Part shown: in pieces, positions 10,371 to 23,299 of the stretch
Layout: the number at the start of each line of letters is the position of its first letter
Numbering within the stretch: the first letter of the stretch is position 1
Source of the DNA: Marsupella aquatica
Taxonomy: Eukaryota > Marchantiophyta
Reading direction: 5' to 3'
Length of the DNA: 64,000 nucleotides
Assembly (NCBI GenBank): GCA_973895155.1
Contig: OZ316893.1
Coordinates: forward strand, 23,188,001-23,252,000
Made by a program: the position numbers and the translations under genes
Notes under the pieces: generated by a model
Seen by the model: only the letters and a program-made list of their open reading frames with translations
Database searches by the model: none
What the model was told of the DNA's origin: nothing

Positions 10371-11039
10371 TTGCTTACATACCCCAATAGCATAGAAAAA
10401 AGCATTATTAAAACTCAAAATGAATAACTGACTAGCTTAATATTGTTGATTTAAAGTGACCACAATTATCATTACTAATCTTCATTTGATTTCACCTGTC
10501 AGTTAAAGAAATCCAACAGCATGCACCTTATCTAGTGACTGTTGTGCACAAATGTCCACCATCTGACTTTGCTGTCCATGTTCATTGTTATCTAAACATG
10601 TACCTTTGAATTTCTGGTTTTTTGTGGTTCCCATGTCTAGCTATTTGTTTGGTCTTGTGTCAGACATGAACATGAAAGGTCAAGTTTGTTTTGTTATCTC
10701 AATGATAAACGCTCATGTTTGTGACAAAAACTGATCTTGTGGTTGCACTTGGTTTCAGGGAATTTGCAATGCAGTTCCCTATGGGCTTCCCATGAGGGTG
10801 TGCAAATAAAACATTGCTGGGGCATGTTCATTTCTTCAACAGGTTACAAACCATAAACATGAGAACAAATGAAGGTGTTATTCCTCACTCAACTCAGAGG
10901 AAAACCCGGCCCAAAAATGAAAATACTCACATTCATTTGTTGGAAATAAAGGTTGTTTTACAAATAACAAGTGAAGGACAAATTTTCCTTCTCAACTCTT
11001 GATTTAAGGTGTCTGGTCATTATTCACTGTGGAAGAATT
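10371..11039. other. Gene-free stretch
   Basis: No gene, RNA or array can be supported here. Confidence 0.5.
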
Positions 11040-11345
11040 ATGGGGGCATTTCAGCACCAGTTTGCCCAAACCTACATGGCAGTTGGTGGGTCCTAATGAG
11101 TGAAGGTCACCACATGTACACCATTTTATGACCATTGTTTAGACCACCTCAAGAGGTGGTCTAAGGTCTAAAATTTTGGCCACTCAGTTGCTTGAAATGC
11201 ATTGATTGCATTCCCCACATAGGCCACTTTGTTTGTGATAGGCCGAGAAACTAGATTTTAGGCTGAAAGTGGTCCACTTAATTTGGTATGGCCGGGAATT
11301 GTACTATTGTTGGTCCACTTGTAGTTGTAAAGCCCCCCTTAGTTC
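11040..11345. repeat. Dispersed repeat R1, uninterrupted copy
   Basis: This copy matches 1300-1607 plus 2775-2790 and lacks the LINE. It also contains a perfect palindrome, 'tagaccacctc' + 'aagaggtggtcta', at about 11140-11163. Confidence 0.6.
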
Positions 11346-11994
11346 CATTTCCTTTGACAAACAGTCAGTAAGATGGTCCCATTCCAACCTTTCTTAAAGT
11401 ATGTCAAGGACAAATGGGATGGACAATATCTAACTCGTTTTAAAGGCAAAGAAAGTTCATAAATACTATTCAAATCATTCAGTAACTTTTGTACATGTCT
11501 CAACCCTAGAAAAACCAATTTATTGGGTTTACTTAGGATGTACGTACAATGCTCGCGTCCCAATAAGTCCACATGAAAATGTAGTAGCCTAAGTATACCT
11601 GACTAGTAGAAGGAACAACACTCACGGATAGAAAAGAACAATGGGGTTTATCATGATATGGAAGATCTGTTCAATGTTTGGGCATGTGCCACATGGCATA
11701 GTCCACCGAATGGCACTACTTTTTGAATGATTTTCATTTACCTCATACTACAGATCCCGCTATAGATATAAAGGACCAGATTTGGTGGACTAGATTCAGG
11801 TTTACAACACAATCATATCCAGTTCTAGTAGATCTATTTGTAAAGTCATGATTTTTATACGCATTGGTGCTTGTTTTGAATTTTTTAATGCAAAAATTTC
11901 CTTTTGTGCTGCCTCAGTCACTTCGTGTCAATTTTTGTCAAGAAAAAGCCACCGGTCATGCCTGGTTAAACAAGTTTGCAGATAGGTTTTTCTT

Positions 11995-12740
11995 GGAAAG
12001 TCATTTTTTCCTTGGAATTGGAAAGTCATTTTTTAAGGGCAAGCGCCCAAGAAAGTTCTTAACTGGAGAAGCTGAAAAAAACAGTGGCCCCCGTCTGAGA
12101 GGAGGAGAGAGGAGAAGAAAAAACCAAAAATAAGGGGGCCCATAAGAGGGAGCACCCCCAAAGAGAAGAAGAAGGGTCAAACCCAATGGGACTGCCTAAA
12201 AGGGAGGAGGCAGAACATAGAGGAGAGCAAGACCCCCCGAAAGTAGAGAACCGCCCACCAAACTAAGCCTAGATAGCAAGAACAATGCTCAAACATAGGG
12301 AGCAACCAAAAATTGCAACCAAAGCTGGACATCCAGCTTGGAATCTGCCAAGGAAACCGCCGAATTCCATCTGCACAAGCTTCCAAACACCACAACCTGC
12401 CATTCCGCCAACTGCTCAGCAACAGCCAGAAAATTGCCAACAATGCATCCCCGCCCACAACTCTCCAAGAGCAATTCATAGTCAACCTGTTGGACACCAG
12501 CCCTAGAGCCCAGACTAGCCTCAATGACTGATAGACCGCAATCCAACATAACTCCTAATTTCCAATAGAGCATTGCATCAGAGCATGATGGATGAGAGCT
12601 AGTTGATACATTATGAACGGAGTATATATGCCTGAATCAAAAGACCACTCATTAGGAGCCAATCTGAAAGCCACCAATGTATCACAAAAAATCGAAGGGT
12701 AGCCAATCATTCTCAACCTTGAAAATTGATGCTCAATATC
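11995..12740 (-). mobile_element. Possible LINE-like fragment
   Basis: The minus strand has an open frame (about 12177-12573) followed by a pyrimidine-rich 3' region whose composition resembles the LINE tail at 1640-1760. The distal end contains a short duplication, 'ggaaagtcatttttt', at about 11996 and 12020. No reverse transcriptase motif could be recognised, so the assignment rests on layout and composition only. Confidence 0.3.
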
Positions 12741-14220
12741 TGAGAGCTGCATTGTTCAAAAGTCATTATCTTAGCAGCTGAATCTGTTGTCTTTCTTTTG
12801 CTTCTTGTCTCTTCATAGGTGTGACCACCACAAACCATGAAAGCCAAGGAAAGCTCTCTGTCGTGCGCATGCACATCGCTACACAACATACATCGCTTGT
12901 CACATACATCCAGACATAGTCACACTGCCACATCACAAACACAAGAGAATGGAATACAAGTGGAACTCATGTCTACACATGTCCAAAACTCACAATTGCC
13001 CCCCTAGCTGGGAGTAAGGTCCCCTAACTCTCGCTAGCCATGAGTTCTACAAGGTTGATATACACCTTTTTAGGTGTGAAGATCAGGAGGCCGGGTGCAA
13101 GTGAGCCCCATCGATCACCTACTTGCAATCCATATCTTCCAAGAAGTAGTGGATCTTACCACCCAGTGTCCTCACCAATCCCAGCACTTACGCCTAAGTG
13201 CCCTTCCCTGGGCCCTTAGTGTTACTAATACAGGGAGGACGTGCGAACAATGCAAGGGTATTTTTAATGTAATGCAAACTAATTTTTATAACAGTTTTTA
13301 AAGTAGGCAACATCCCTCTATATACATTCACCACAATATTAGTAATAAGGCAAGAATCAAATACATGTCACATAAATCTTATGCAAGGGTACCCAAAATG
13401 CCAAGTACACGCGTCACTATATGGTTGACACACATGTCATCACTTCATTTGCACACGTGTCCATATAGTAAATCAGATATTTAATTATTATCATCTTAAG
13501 GCAAGTTTGGTTTCGTTGGTCCCCTTATGGTGGAACAAATGGGTTAAGGTAGACATGTTTACCCGCATGTTTAGGAGTTAAGTGGGGAGTTGAGTAAATT
13601 TTGGGCCAGGATCTTTGGGCCCAACTTGGTTGGGAAACTGGGATTGATGGGGATCCATGGATTAATCCCACATGGACGGACAAGATTACTTTTGAATTCC
13701 CTTGAATCAAACAGCCATGTATGAGGCCAGATGTGTTTGTGTATTGAGGGAGGGGTCTCGAGCGCTCAAACAATGTTTGTTATAGTTGGTTCAGACTTTG
13801 AAGTATTATTCCTGGATTATACATATATAGTACTAATGAAAACTAGAAGTTCAGAGGCACTTTTGCGACCACTAAGACAAAACTGCAGGTCTATGTGTAA
13901 ACTATAGGAAGAACTATAATTTTCTCTCGTCCTAATTTTGTTTATCTATATAAAATATGTACCTTGAACATCGAGCATAACATACAAGTCCCCTATGAAA
14001 GATAAAGTTTTAACTATTTCAGTATGATATTTGTAATTCTAAAAATTCAAGGGTGTTTTCAATTCCTTGAAAAACTCTATTATAATTTATAAAAGGATAA
14101 AATTTAATAGGAAAAGTTAATATTTTTACATTAACAAGGGGATTTTTTTTGTGAACAAAAATATTAAGAAGGGGTACACGGGGGGGTATCTGTTCTCAGG
14201 GGGGTTTCACTTGATATAGT
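12741..14220. other. Gene-free stretch
   Basis: About 1.5 kb without a supportable gene. 12830-13260 has the C/A-rich texture of an LTR, but no paired copy or element termini could be found. Confidence 0.45.
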
Positions 14221-14869
14221 AAGAGTGAGGGCCCAGGGGTGCCCTTGGTGCCTGAACGCCTCCACGGAATACCTCGAGCAAGCATCCAAGTGCCTCTAGC
14301 ACCACCAGCGGCCACTCCCATACGAAGCCGCACTTGCTCACCTACACGACCGCTACTCGACGGTCCTCACTATCTGCACAAACAACTAAGCACCTTGGTA
14401 AGCAACCCCTTCGAATCTAGAACTCGCCAAGTCTAGCATCCTAACTCAAGCTCAATAGATGTTGGTAAATAGGTCAGCAATAGCTCTTCCCGATGCCATA
14501 AGCCGGAACCAGAACCCTCGCCCACTGTCCGTCCAGGACAGCTCCTTCCTTGGGCGCGGCCCGGGTTCCCCCTCGTACCTATCCATCACCAACTGACCGC
14601 CCTGACCTCAGGACATGCTCATGGCCCAAATAACGTAGCTTGTCCTAAAGCTTGTCCCAAGCTTGTCTCAACACGCCGGGACCAGAACGGCCCTGACTCT
14701 AACATCGACTCCCGGTTTGCCCCACTGATGGTCTAGGGACCGAGCGCTCTTGGGACTCAGCCTCCATACCACAGGTCCAACATCCTGACTGCTGTCCAGC
14801 ATAAGAGGGCACAGGTCTCTGGCTGGTAGACTCTCGTGGAGTAGGCTTCTCCCTCTAGCTCTTCCGTGC

Positions 14870-15852
14870 AGTAGGTTGTGGTGTGGATGTAGATACAACT
14901 TTTGGTGCTTCCTTGGCAAATCTGGAAGTCACCGCCTTCTCATTCACCATATTGAGCTCAATGCACTCAGAAAGTGTAAAAACAACTGCTAATGTGAGAT
15001 CTGCATCCCTAAGCAAAGTGACATCTCTCACTTGCGTCGTAATTCTTTGTCCAAAATTGCATACCAAAACTGGACTGCCTGAGCCTCTATCACTCCCTTG
15101 GTGACAGTGATCAATCTGCGCATACGAGTGTATGCCTCACGTAGACTCTCTCCAGCCTTGTGCTGAAACTCCTAGAGACCCTTCAATTTATCAGTTCTCA
15201 CACCCTGATAGTTCCGCTTCAGTACCTCAAAGAATTCCACCACAGGGTTAAATGCTAGCGCAACTCCAGTTCCTGTCACAATCACACCGGAAGGAGCAAC
15301 GGTGGATGGTGTGTCACTCAGGCTAGTGCTGCTAGAAGAAGTAGCAGTTGTGGCAATGGGTTAGACAGTCGCACTAGTGCCATAGGTGATGGACACATAA
15401 TTAGGGGACCAATGCTGCCTCCATGCCTCAATCTCAACCAAATGAGCATTTCAAAACTCATGGTAGTCATCCATGGGTGGCCCCTCCAAATGTTGAAATA
15501 ATCCCTTCCATGCCATGAAAGGGGTAAACAACGTGGCGTTACGCAATGTCTGCATATCGCACCACGTATCAAACTCCTGGATGAAGTCATCCAAATCAAT
15601 CATGCCAACTGCACCAGGATATCATCGTGGGCCCTTCATAGCCCCGTACATCTCGTCCATATCCCACAACAAAGGTGCAACCACCTGATGACGAGGAGAA
15701 CTCGTCACTGAGTCCCCGTCGAAATCATTGTCTAAAGCTGCACTACTGACTGCTACCAATGTTGATGGCCAAAACTGCGCCCCACTCCGAGTGAAACCGG
15801 TCCGTCGTCCATCGGGTAGCCCAGCAGCACCAGAAGAATCCGTGGTGACCAA
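14870..15852 (-). pseudogene. Retrotransposon gag (decayed)
   Basis: Minus-strand frames give 'DLDDFIQEFDTWCDMQ', 'LFTPFMAWKGLFQHLEG', 'FFEVLKRNYQGVRTDKLKG' and 'EFQHKAGESLREAYTRMRRL', the pattern of a retrotransposon capsid domain. Stop codons interrupt it, for example one directly before 'EFQHKAGES' near 15174 and one after 'DYHEF' near 15450. The downstream zinc knuckle could not be identified. It is therefore a non-functional relic. Confidence 0.6.
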
Positions 15853-16261
15853 CCTAACCTAATCTATGTGCTAACCCTAAGGGCAATCTGTCCCTGCCAG
15901 CACCACAAGCACTCACCATGGTGTGTTGGACATCACTCCAACATCACCATGAGAGAAATACATAGCATAGCTAGAGTGTTCGCTTAAAAACCCAAATCAC
16001 TCCTATGGAATCAAGCGCCCACACAACACTAACATGACGCATGGGCAGGAAGCATGTGTGGAGGGATCCAACAACAAGAAGCGGATTTACCTCAACTCTC
16101 CACACCAATCAATCAAAAAATACGTGAAAATAATGTTCATATAGTTCAATGTAGGGCCTTCATAATAGGCCTCAAGAATCCATTGCAAACTAGTTCGAAC
16201 AGAGTAGCTAGATGAATTCAAAAGTGCATAAAACCCCTAGGGCCTCATTCCTTGGACACCA

Positions 16262-17514
16262 TGTACAATGCACCACATAGGAACTTGCTAGTTAAGCGCA
16301 TGAGGGGAGGAATAGCTTTGAGATGGGTGACCTCTCACTTGTCATTATGCACCAAATCTGTCACTCCAAAATGGCAGCACTTGCAATTCTCCTCCTCACG
16401 TACTAGCAACTTGGCTTGCTGGCCTGCCCGCTCCTGCTCCGCCCTCACGTCCCGAGTAACCACGAGTTGCCTCGAAGCCTCAAAATGCCGAGATGAGCCA
16501 AAGAGTGAGCCCTTCATGCCCGCAACGCTTTGCTACGTCGGGGCTCCGTTTGGATTCGACAACATCTACACTTTATTTCTTCACGGAAAATGCAGGCGAT
16601 GTCGTTGTGCGATTCGGCAACATCCATGGCTGTTTCCCTTGCGAAAACAGCAGATCGGCCGAAAAAATCTGCATACGACAATGATGTAGGTGTTGTCGAC
16701 CTGAACTTTGGCGCTACTTCTTTGCAAAAATGCAGGGTTCAATCGGCCTTCTATTCACGGCAAAAATAACAACATTTGGCCCTCGTTTACTTTCATGAAC
16801 TCATAGATCCGCATCATACAATCGTAGATCTATCAACATCCGCACCTCAATAGGCCCAATGTACTTCACAAAAATGCGGACAGCAACATACTATTCGTCA
16901 AAATGGCAGCACAGAGCCCAGATCGACACACTATCTCCTTGCAAATCTGTGATCTCCAACGATCTGCGATCTCTCTTCTCAAAACAACCCGCATTTTCCA
17001 ACTTGGCAACAAAACATGGACTGCAGCAGATCAATAGACTAACGATCTACTCAATGCAATCTGAGCTACCACGGATCCACGCAGCAGATCCAAACGATTT
17101 CCACAAACCGTCGCCAACTCGATCGACACAAAACAAACTTCTGTTTGCACAATCCGCACAACAGATTTTGAATCTCATTTTTCAATGTAATCTTCACAAC
17201 AATTGGCACAACGATCCCGGTCAACAATACCCCATCGATCCCACACCGATCCGATCACACATGTATGTTGAGCCAACGCACCTTGCACTCAAGGAATCCA
17301 TGCTACATAGAGAGAGCTCTCAACCACCATAGCCACCACACAAGCTCCCCTCTCCAAGGCTCAACATTGAAAGATAACCTTTCAATGCCTCACAAGAGAG
17401 AACTACCCTCTCACACAAACCTAACGGAACCTTATCGGCTCATATAGCACACATACCAAACATACGGATCTAGATAGTACAATACACTCTAACACTACCT
17501 AGAATGGTGTGACA
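16262..17514 (-). repeat. 5' LTR of the truncated retrotransposon
   Basis: The minus strand starts TGTCACACC at 17514 and ends ..TGTACA at 16262, giving the canonical TG...CA termini over 1253 bp. TGGTGTCC follows immediately (16261-16254), where a tRNA primer site is expected, although the match to a plant initiator tRNA site is poor. Small frames inside are not coding. Confidence 0.5.
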
Positions 17515-19720
17515 TCTTGTTTGCAAACGGTCAGGCCCAACCCGGACAAGCAGGTAGGCAGGATACACGTGTTAAATATTGTCAACATGTATACTTTCTC
17601 AAGAGACAAATTACAGGAGAATTCAGCAAATATGAGAGAGAAACATATTATTTGTGATCAGGCAGAAAATATCATGAGGTAATTAGAAATTGGCCTCCTC
17701 ATTTGGTTGGACCTTTTATTCATTGCATTGTAGGCAAAATGGTTCCAAAGGCTAGTGGTAGGCAACGAGAGTATTTTGTTGATTCAAAGGACGGTGTTTT
17801 CTAGCATCCCCACCAAGTGGGACTAAGTATACCAGGCCTATGACCAAAGAGGTTTGGTCACAAAAGCTGAACTATTGCAAATGCCTCTCTTTAGTATTGT
17901 AAATTGTATTTTGGAGAATTGTATGCGCAGAATGTAGAAAAGATTTGGAGGCATTTTCGGACCCCCACCACAAAGCTGAACTGAAAGTTTAGCCAATGAT
18001 CAACTACATCAGTACATCTACTCCGTTGGCTAAGATCTGCATTTAGGCTTGGTGTAAGCTTGATGTTGCATATGTAGTGTTGACTACCATCTGATAACAA
18101 ATGACTCGACAAAATGAAAGACCTATGTTTTAATTAGTTGATGTTGTTGATGGACTCTCTGTGGTTCTTAATTTGTGAATCTACAAATACCCCTTGATGG
18201 ATATTCACAATTTTTGGCAATTACGTCGTGCGAACACACATCCATACACAACTCACATCGCGGCACACCATGTAAACAAGAAAAAGATAATCACACGACA
18301 CACAACACATGTAGCGAAACAGGACCCCGCCGCAAGATATCACTAAGTCAAGCCAAGCTCACCCGCTAGCCATACGGGACTCCAAGTCTATACACATAGC
18401 AAAATCCTGCTAATGTCGCTCTACATGCCAACCGGCATAGTTACACTCTCTCTCTATCACCACAACCACACTCACATGAGCTCTACTAGTGCCGGGAGGC
18501 TCAACTTGGAAGTCAGAATGAAGAGCGAATCCCTCATTCTCCAAAGTATACCCCCATGGCACAAAGACATGGTAACCTGGGTGAAGAGGTCACCCTTACC
18601 AGGTGACCTGCTATACCAGGTCACCCTCCCTAGCTCACAACACATGTGCAACCAACAAAGTTGCAACCCAAATGCAACATGGGGTGACACTTATAACTGT
18701 GATATCCAGCCAAAAGTCTATCTGCAATAGTGCAAGGAGGTGCTCCAGATATAAACAAAATAATATGATGACCAAGTATGGCGACTCAAATGAAAAATGC
18801 TATGGACCAGTTTTGCTGTGAATTTGATAGAATTGTGGTTGCTAAAAGTCAGTTTGTAATTGCCTTTCAAAGACCTGCAAGTGAGTAAACTTTAATTATA
18901 TAAAAGGAACATCCTTATGATAAACACCTGATTTGAGCGACAAAGATAACTCTAGGAGTGACTGAAAGATGACACAAAAGATTTCTGATCAAGAACTGCA
19001 GGTAGGAATTGTTAGTAAACATCCTATACAAATACTAGGTTGAGTGATCAATAATAAGGTGTGGTAGAAATAATAAAAACTCTAGATTATTTTCTCTCCA
19101 AAACAGAGGAATTTTAATTAGGTCAGGATGGCACATGGTATCCTAAAGAACACAGTAAGTGAAGTTACAAGACTATACCCTCTTGTCAAATTGGCTCAAA
19201 GGTTCCCTTATTTAAATGTCTTTGTTACCAGCATGGACGAGCATCACTCCTCTAATTGACGCTCAATAACCCATTGTTTCTCAGTGGGAACCAACCCTAA
19301 CCATGCGGGATTCCAACCTAGAACCAAGGGTGTATCACCCTGCATAAAATTTTCATGAAAAATTCAGTCAAGCTTGAAGTATATATCCATCTTGATAGGG
19401 ATCATGAGCTCTAACCCCTTGTGCTTAGAGTTATCTTGCACGCAGCCAGCCTTCAATTCTTTGGTCTTTAAAATTCCTTGAGCTGCCAGGAAGAGCCTAT
19501 TGTGATGACCACTAGATCTGCTGGTTCTGCTATATGAATTGGGCTTAGCTTCATTGCCCTGCTTTGTTGCTTCCATGTAGATGTTTTGCAGTGAGGGACA
19601 ATAAGTTTTAAAGTTGGGACCTTGGGCTGAAACATTATTTTGCTGACTTTGCACTTGGATGTTTTTTGCTTACCAAGAAGTATGTCCACCTTGGCTAATG
19701 AGGCAATTCAGACACTAGCT
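17515..19720. other. Gene-free stretch
   Basis: No supportable gene was found. 18170-18700 is C/A-rich and LTR-like in texture, with a local inverted/direct motif 'caggtgacctg' near 18600-18630. No termini or domain could be identified. Confidence 0.45.
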
Positions 19721-19724
19721 TCTC

Positions 19725-20095
19725 CTGCACTAATACTATGCCAAACATTTGGTTCAGGGCTGCAAAAGGAACGGCCAGTTACATGCAAGACACCTCTTAG
19801 ATGAGTGAATATTGAAAACAGCATAGTGTTTGGAAAGAGCCCTCTATTGGGTAAACTCTGTAATATTGGCTTTACCGTCCAGGCTTCTCACGAATGCCAT
19901 GCCAAACCATTGGTTTAGGGTTGCAAATTGAAAGGCCAGCTACATGCAAGGCACCTCGTAGATAGATAACCGGACCATGTTTCTTAGACCTCTCCTGCCC
20001 TTCCTTTGTGGCAATTAATTACATAATACTTTGGAGGAGCCCTCCATTGGATAAACCCTATATTGGCTTAGTTTACTCTCCAGGCTTCTTGATCA
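19725..20095. repeat. Imperfect tandem duplication, about 165-200 bp units
   Basis: 19725-19890 and 19890-20095 share 'atgccaaac..ttggtt.aggg.tgcaaa', 'ggccag.tacatgcaag.cacct' and 'ttggctt....tccaggcttct' in the same order. The second unit has an extra insertion. No coding content. Confidence 0.65.
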
Positions 20096-20671
20096 CCAAC
20101 TCCATCCATGCCCACAAAGGAACTGAAAACATGCCAACAAGGCCGTCACCTTCTCATACGGCCCGAGATAGCAAGGCAAAATGAATAATAATTCATAGAA
20201 GCGATGGATAGGGCTTGGTCGGGCACATAAATGCAGTTTGGGTATTGGTTATATAGTTAGTTATGTCGGTCCTTGCTATTTCCATAAGCTCTTGTCCAGA
20301 AACTTGTGATTGGTAGCTTTTTTCTATAGGGCATTTACGTAACATTAAGAAGGTCTGGGCTGGGGTTTGAGTCTGAAATCTGCTCCCAGAATGCTCATAA
20401 AAGCTTTATGGCTACTATCACGTATTGTTGGTAAACTTTAATTTGCTCTCTGGTCACACGGTTCAGCCTAGTAACTCCCTGCCTAGACCTTTATTATCCT
20501 ATACTTCCAGCCAGGCAGTAGTAGTAAAGCACCGGGCAGATTGTCATCTGTGTTTTCAGTTGTAGTACTAGCAGGGCGTGCAAAACCTGAAGGGCTGCAT
20601 AAAGATCCCCAGTCTGAGAGTGTGAGTTACTGACTGCAGACATAAGTGATAAGACAAGCTTTAGCAAGTCC

Positions 20672-20848
20672 GCCACTTTACTTCCCAGACAACATGTGTA
20701 ACTGTGACCAAAGCCAAAACCCAGAAGTTTTGAGACCCGCTAGTAAGTAAGTACCATTTAATGCCACTTTACTTTCGGGAAAACATGTGTAATTGCAACT
20801 GAAGCCAAATCCCAGAGGTTTTGAGACCCCAGGCTAGTAAGTACCATT
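20672..20848. repeat. Tandem duplication of about 88 bp
   Basis: Two adjacent units share 'gccactttactt', 'aacatgtgtaa', 'gaagccaaa.cccaga.gttttgagacc' and 'gtaagtaccatttaat'. A diverged third relative lies at about 22290-22415 ('gtaagtaagtaccgtttttt'), just upstream of the ACL5 promoter. Confidence 0.7.
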
Positions 20849-20849
20849 T

Positions 20850-22430
20850 AATTAAGTTGTTCTGATGCAATCTTGTGAAGTGGTTCAAGTGTTTAGTTGT
20901 TCTTTTTCAGTGTCAAACCCTCAGGGTTGCAAAAAGATCCTTGGCTCAAAAGCATTAGTTTGAGGTACATGCTTGATGGGACCTATGACATAACTTTTTC
21001 TACCTGATAGGACCCTTTGAAAGTATTGTTAGCAACTAGGACCCCTCTGACACTCTTGTATCAGAAGTTCTTGTACAGTTCCTATAACGAGTTTTTGCTT
21101 GACACTATGGCCAACACCAACTGTTGTGAAATTTATGGTGAACCGTGCCTGAACTATGAACAACACTATCAGAAATGAGACCCAACCTCGGACCGTCAAT
21201 ATACGATAGGGATAACCGTTGAATAGTGGTCGTTGCCCAGACTGTGATGTGACTTAAGTGAAGACAATATGGTTAATGTCTTCCGGTTATATTATTTATC
21301 GTAGCACAATTTTTGTTAATTTTACTTTCAGACAAGCTACCTACAGTCCATCATGAAAAAACTCTTGATAAAACTTTTTCAAAATGCAATTAATTGATCA
21401 AGAAGAAGGGAAAGTCCTGATAGCATGGTCAGCCCAACCAACCTTTTTTTGTCAAGAAATCCAAATGGCCCAAGTTTATGGACAGCAAGAGAATGTTTGA
21501 ATAGCCAGAGATGATGAATAGCAAGTCAGAGGGGGAAGAAAGTACTCCACACACAGACAAAGTTAACATTTCTAAATAACCCAAACATCAAATGTCAGTG
21601 GTGTTTTTCCAACATCGTGTAGCATGCCATGATCAACAAATCCCGGTTCATGAACAGATTGCAAGAGCCTCTCAAAAGTCTCAAATGTCATCAGTAAGCA
21701 ATAATCAAAAGCCTAAGCCCATAAGAAATCACCATTGCCATTGCCTCCGCCCGTATTGTAAAAATACCAAAATCCATGACAAAACAATGATCGGCCCTAA
21801 AATCAACAAGACAAAATTGCCACTACCAAACCCAGTTGATTTGAAGACATTAACCATAATGTCTTCACAAAACACAGCAAGAGTGCGTTAGTAAACTGTA
21901 GGAAATTGCAAAGGGTGACCTTGACTGCAAACAAAATGACTTGGTAAATTAACGACGTGGTAAGCTGAGGCAAGAAACTGTGTAGTTCTCCCATTTAGAA
22001 GAGTGTCCTATACTGCTCATTAAGAGGGGTCCAAGTAATTAACAAAACTTTCATAGGGGCCATCACATAAATTGTTTTTGCCAATTGTTCATCACGCATA
22101 TACCTTGCATTAGTTTGGGGCTTTAGTCTTAAACCACCACTGTCCATATAAAAGGAGAAGTGTCCAATACTTCTCACTTTTTCACATTTCTCTCTTCTAG
22201 GGTGAGACTTTGCTCAACACTTTCAGGAAAATGGTACTAAAAATGGTGAAACTTGATGCATCCAGGTTTTGTCATGGACAGTGGCACTTTAAGTACTAGG
22301 ACAAGCTTTTGCGAATCCCTTTTGTCCAGAGGAAAACCGTGTGACCCTGACCCGGAGGCAAATCTGAGGGGTTAGAGAGCCCCTACTACAGTAAGTAAGT
22401 ACCGTTTTTTGAAGTTGTTTTCTTCTCGTG
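20850..22430. other. Gene-free upstream region of ACL5
   Basis: This is mostly AT-rich unique-looking sequence with no supportable gene. Its right end holds the third relative of the 20672 repeat. It may include distal ACL5 regulatory DNA, but no specific site can be named. Confidence 0.45.
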
Positions 22431-22450
22431 CAGTCATGCCCGTCTCCAGT

Positions 22451-23299
22451 CGGTCCGGTCCGGTCCGGTCCCACCACTGCCCTCTCCCGTCATGTTTATA
22501 GTCCCCGTTCCGCCATTACTCCTCTCCACCCTCCTCCATCGATCTCCCATCTCCCCTCTCTCCTCATCGCTCTCCTCATTACACGGCGACAGCCCCCGCC
22601 TGCCCGCCCCTGCATGCCTCTGGGGATTTGATTTTCCCTCTTCGGCTCCTACTCGCCTCGTCCCCTCCGTCTTCTGCCCTTCTGCCCTGCTGCCCTGCTG
22701 CCCCAGCCCGCCTCGTCTGCCCCACTCTCGCTCCCTTTATTATATTTATTTATTCCGGTACGTCACTCTCGCTGCCCGTCCGCATCATTCCGTCCCGTCG
22801 CTGCAGCAGAGGATTTGTTCTTTTTCTTATTCTTATTCTTGTTTTTTTCTGATTTCTATTTTGTGCTGCCGCAGCAGCGGATTTTTTTCGATTTGTTTAC
22901 TGCGTATATAAACTTACTCGAGAGCTAGTCAGTCAATCACCCCACTCTATCTATCTATCATCATCATCAGCGGGGCAGTGCAGTGCAGTGCAGAGCAGAG
23001 CAGAGCAGAGCAGTGTAGTGCAGTGTTGTTGTTGTTGTTCCTTTGCGATTCATTGCTCTGCAGCGCTTTTACTCTCTGATCAGACGCACGAGGACGAGAA
23101 GCCAAGCAAAGCAGAGCAGAGCAAAGCAAAGCAAAGGGAGCAGAGCAGAGAGCAAACAAGCTTTGCTCATCTGGTTGGCTGAGCTGTGGGTCATTCTGCC
23201 GCCTTCGTCACTTCATTTCCATTCGTTGCGTTTCGGGTCGGTTCGGTTCGGTTCGGTTCGTTTCAGTTGGGGTGGGTTCGATTCGATTCGATTCGATTC
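22451..23299. repeat. Short tandem repeats in ACL5 promoter and leader
   Basis: Three related pentamer arrays are present: (GGTCC)n at 22451-22472, (GGTTC)n at 23236-23260 and (GATTC)n at 23280-23299. Trimer to pentamer runs of 'cagtg/cagag' lie at 22976-23020, (GTT)n at 23024-23038 and 'gcaaa/gcaga' at about 23103-23150. They are slippage-prone and noncoding. Confidence 0.85.
22905..22912 (+). promoter_or_regulatory. TATA box of ACL5
   Basis: TATATAAA follows a T-rich stretch, with transcription expected to begin about 30 bp downstream (near 22940) in 'agtcagtcaatcacc'. From there to the ACL5 start the predicted spliced leader has no ATG. The assignment is inferred from position and consensus. 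Confidence 0.55.

Larger units (their letters stand above)
14650..17514 (-). mobile_element. Truncated LTR retrotransposon
   Basis: On the minus strand the order is LTR (17514-16262), a primer-binding-like site starting TGG directly after the LTR, an untranslated leader, then a decayed gag (15852 to about 14870). No protease, integrase or reverse transcriptase is visible, and no second LTR was found, so the 3' half is missing. Ty3/gypsy versus Ty1/copia cannot be decided without pol. The gag resembles retrotransposon gags with a 'GESLREAYTRMRRL' helix. Confidence 0.6.

Noticed and set aside
11140-11163. Perfect palindrome as a regulatory operator
   Set aside because: It lies inside a dispersed repeat with no gene nearby; the related copy near 1430 lacks the symmetry.
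17690-17870. Possible integrase or chromodomain tail of a gypsy element
   Set aside because: A few words look suggestive ('LVGPF'-like), but stops and the lack of flanking pol domains leave it unsupported.
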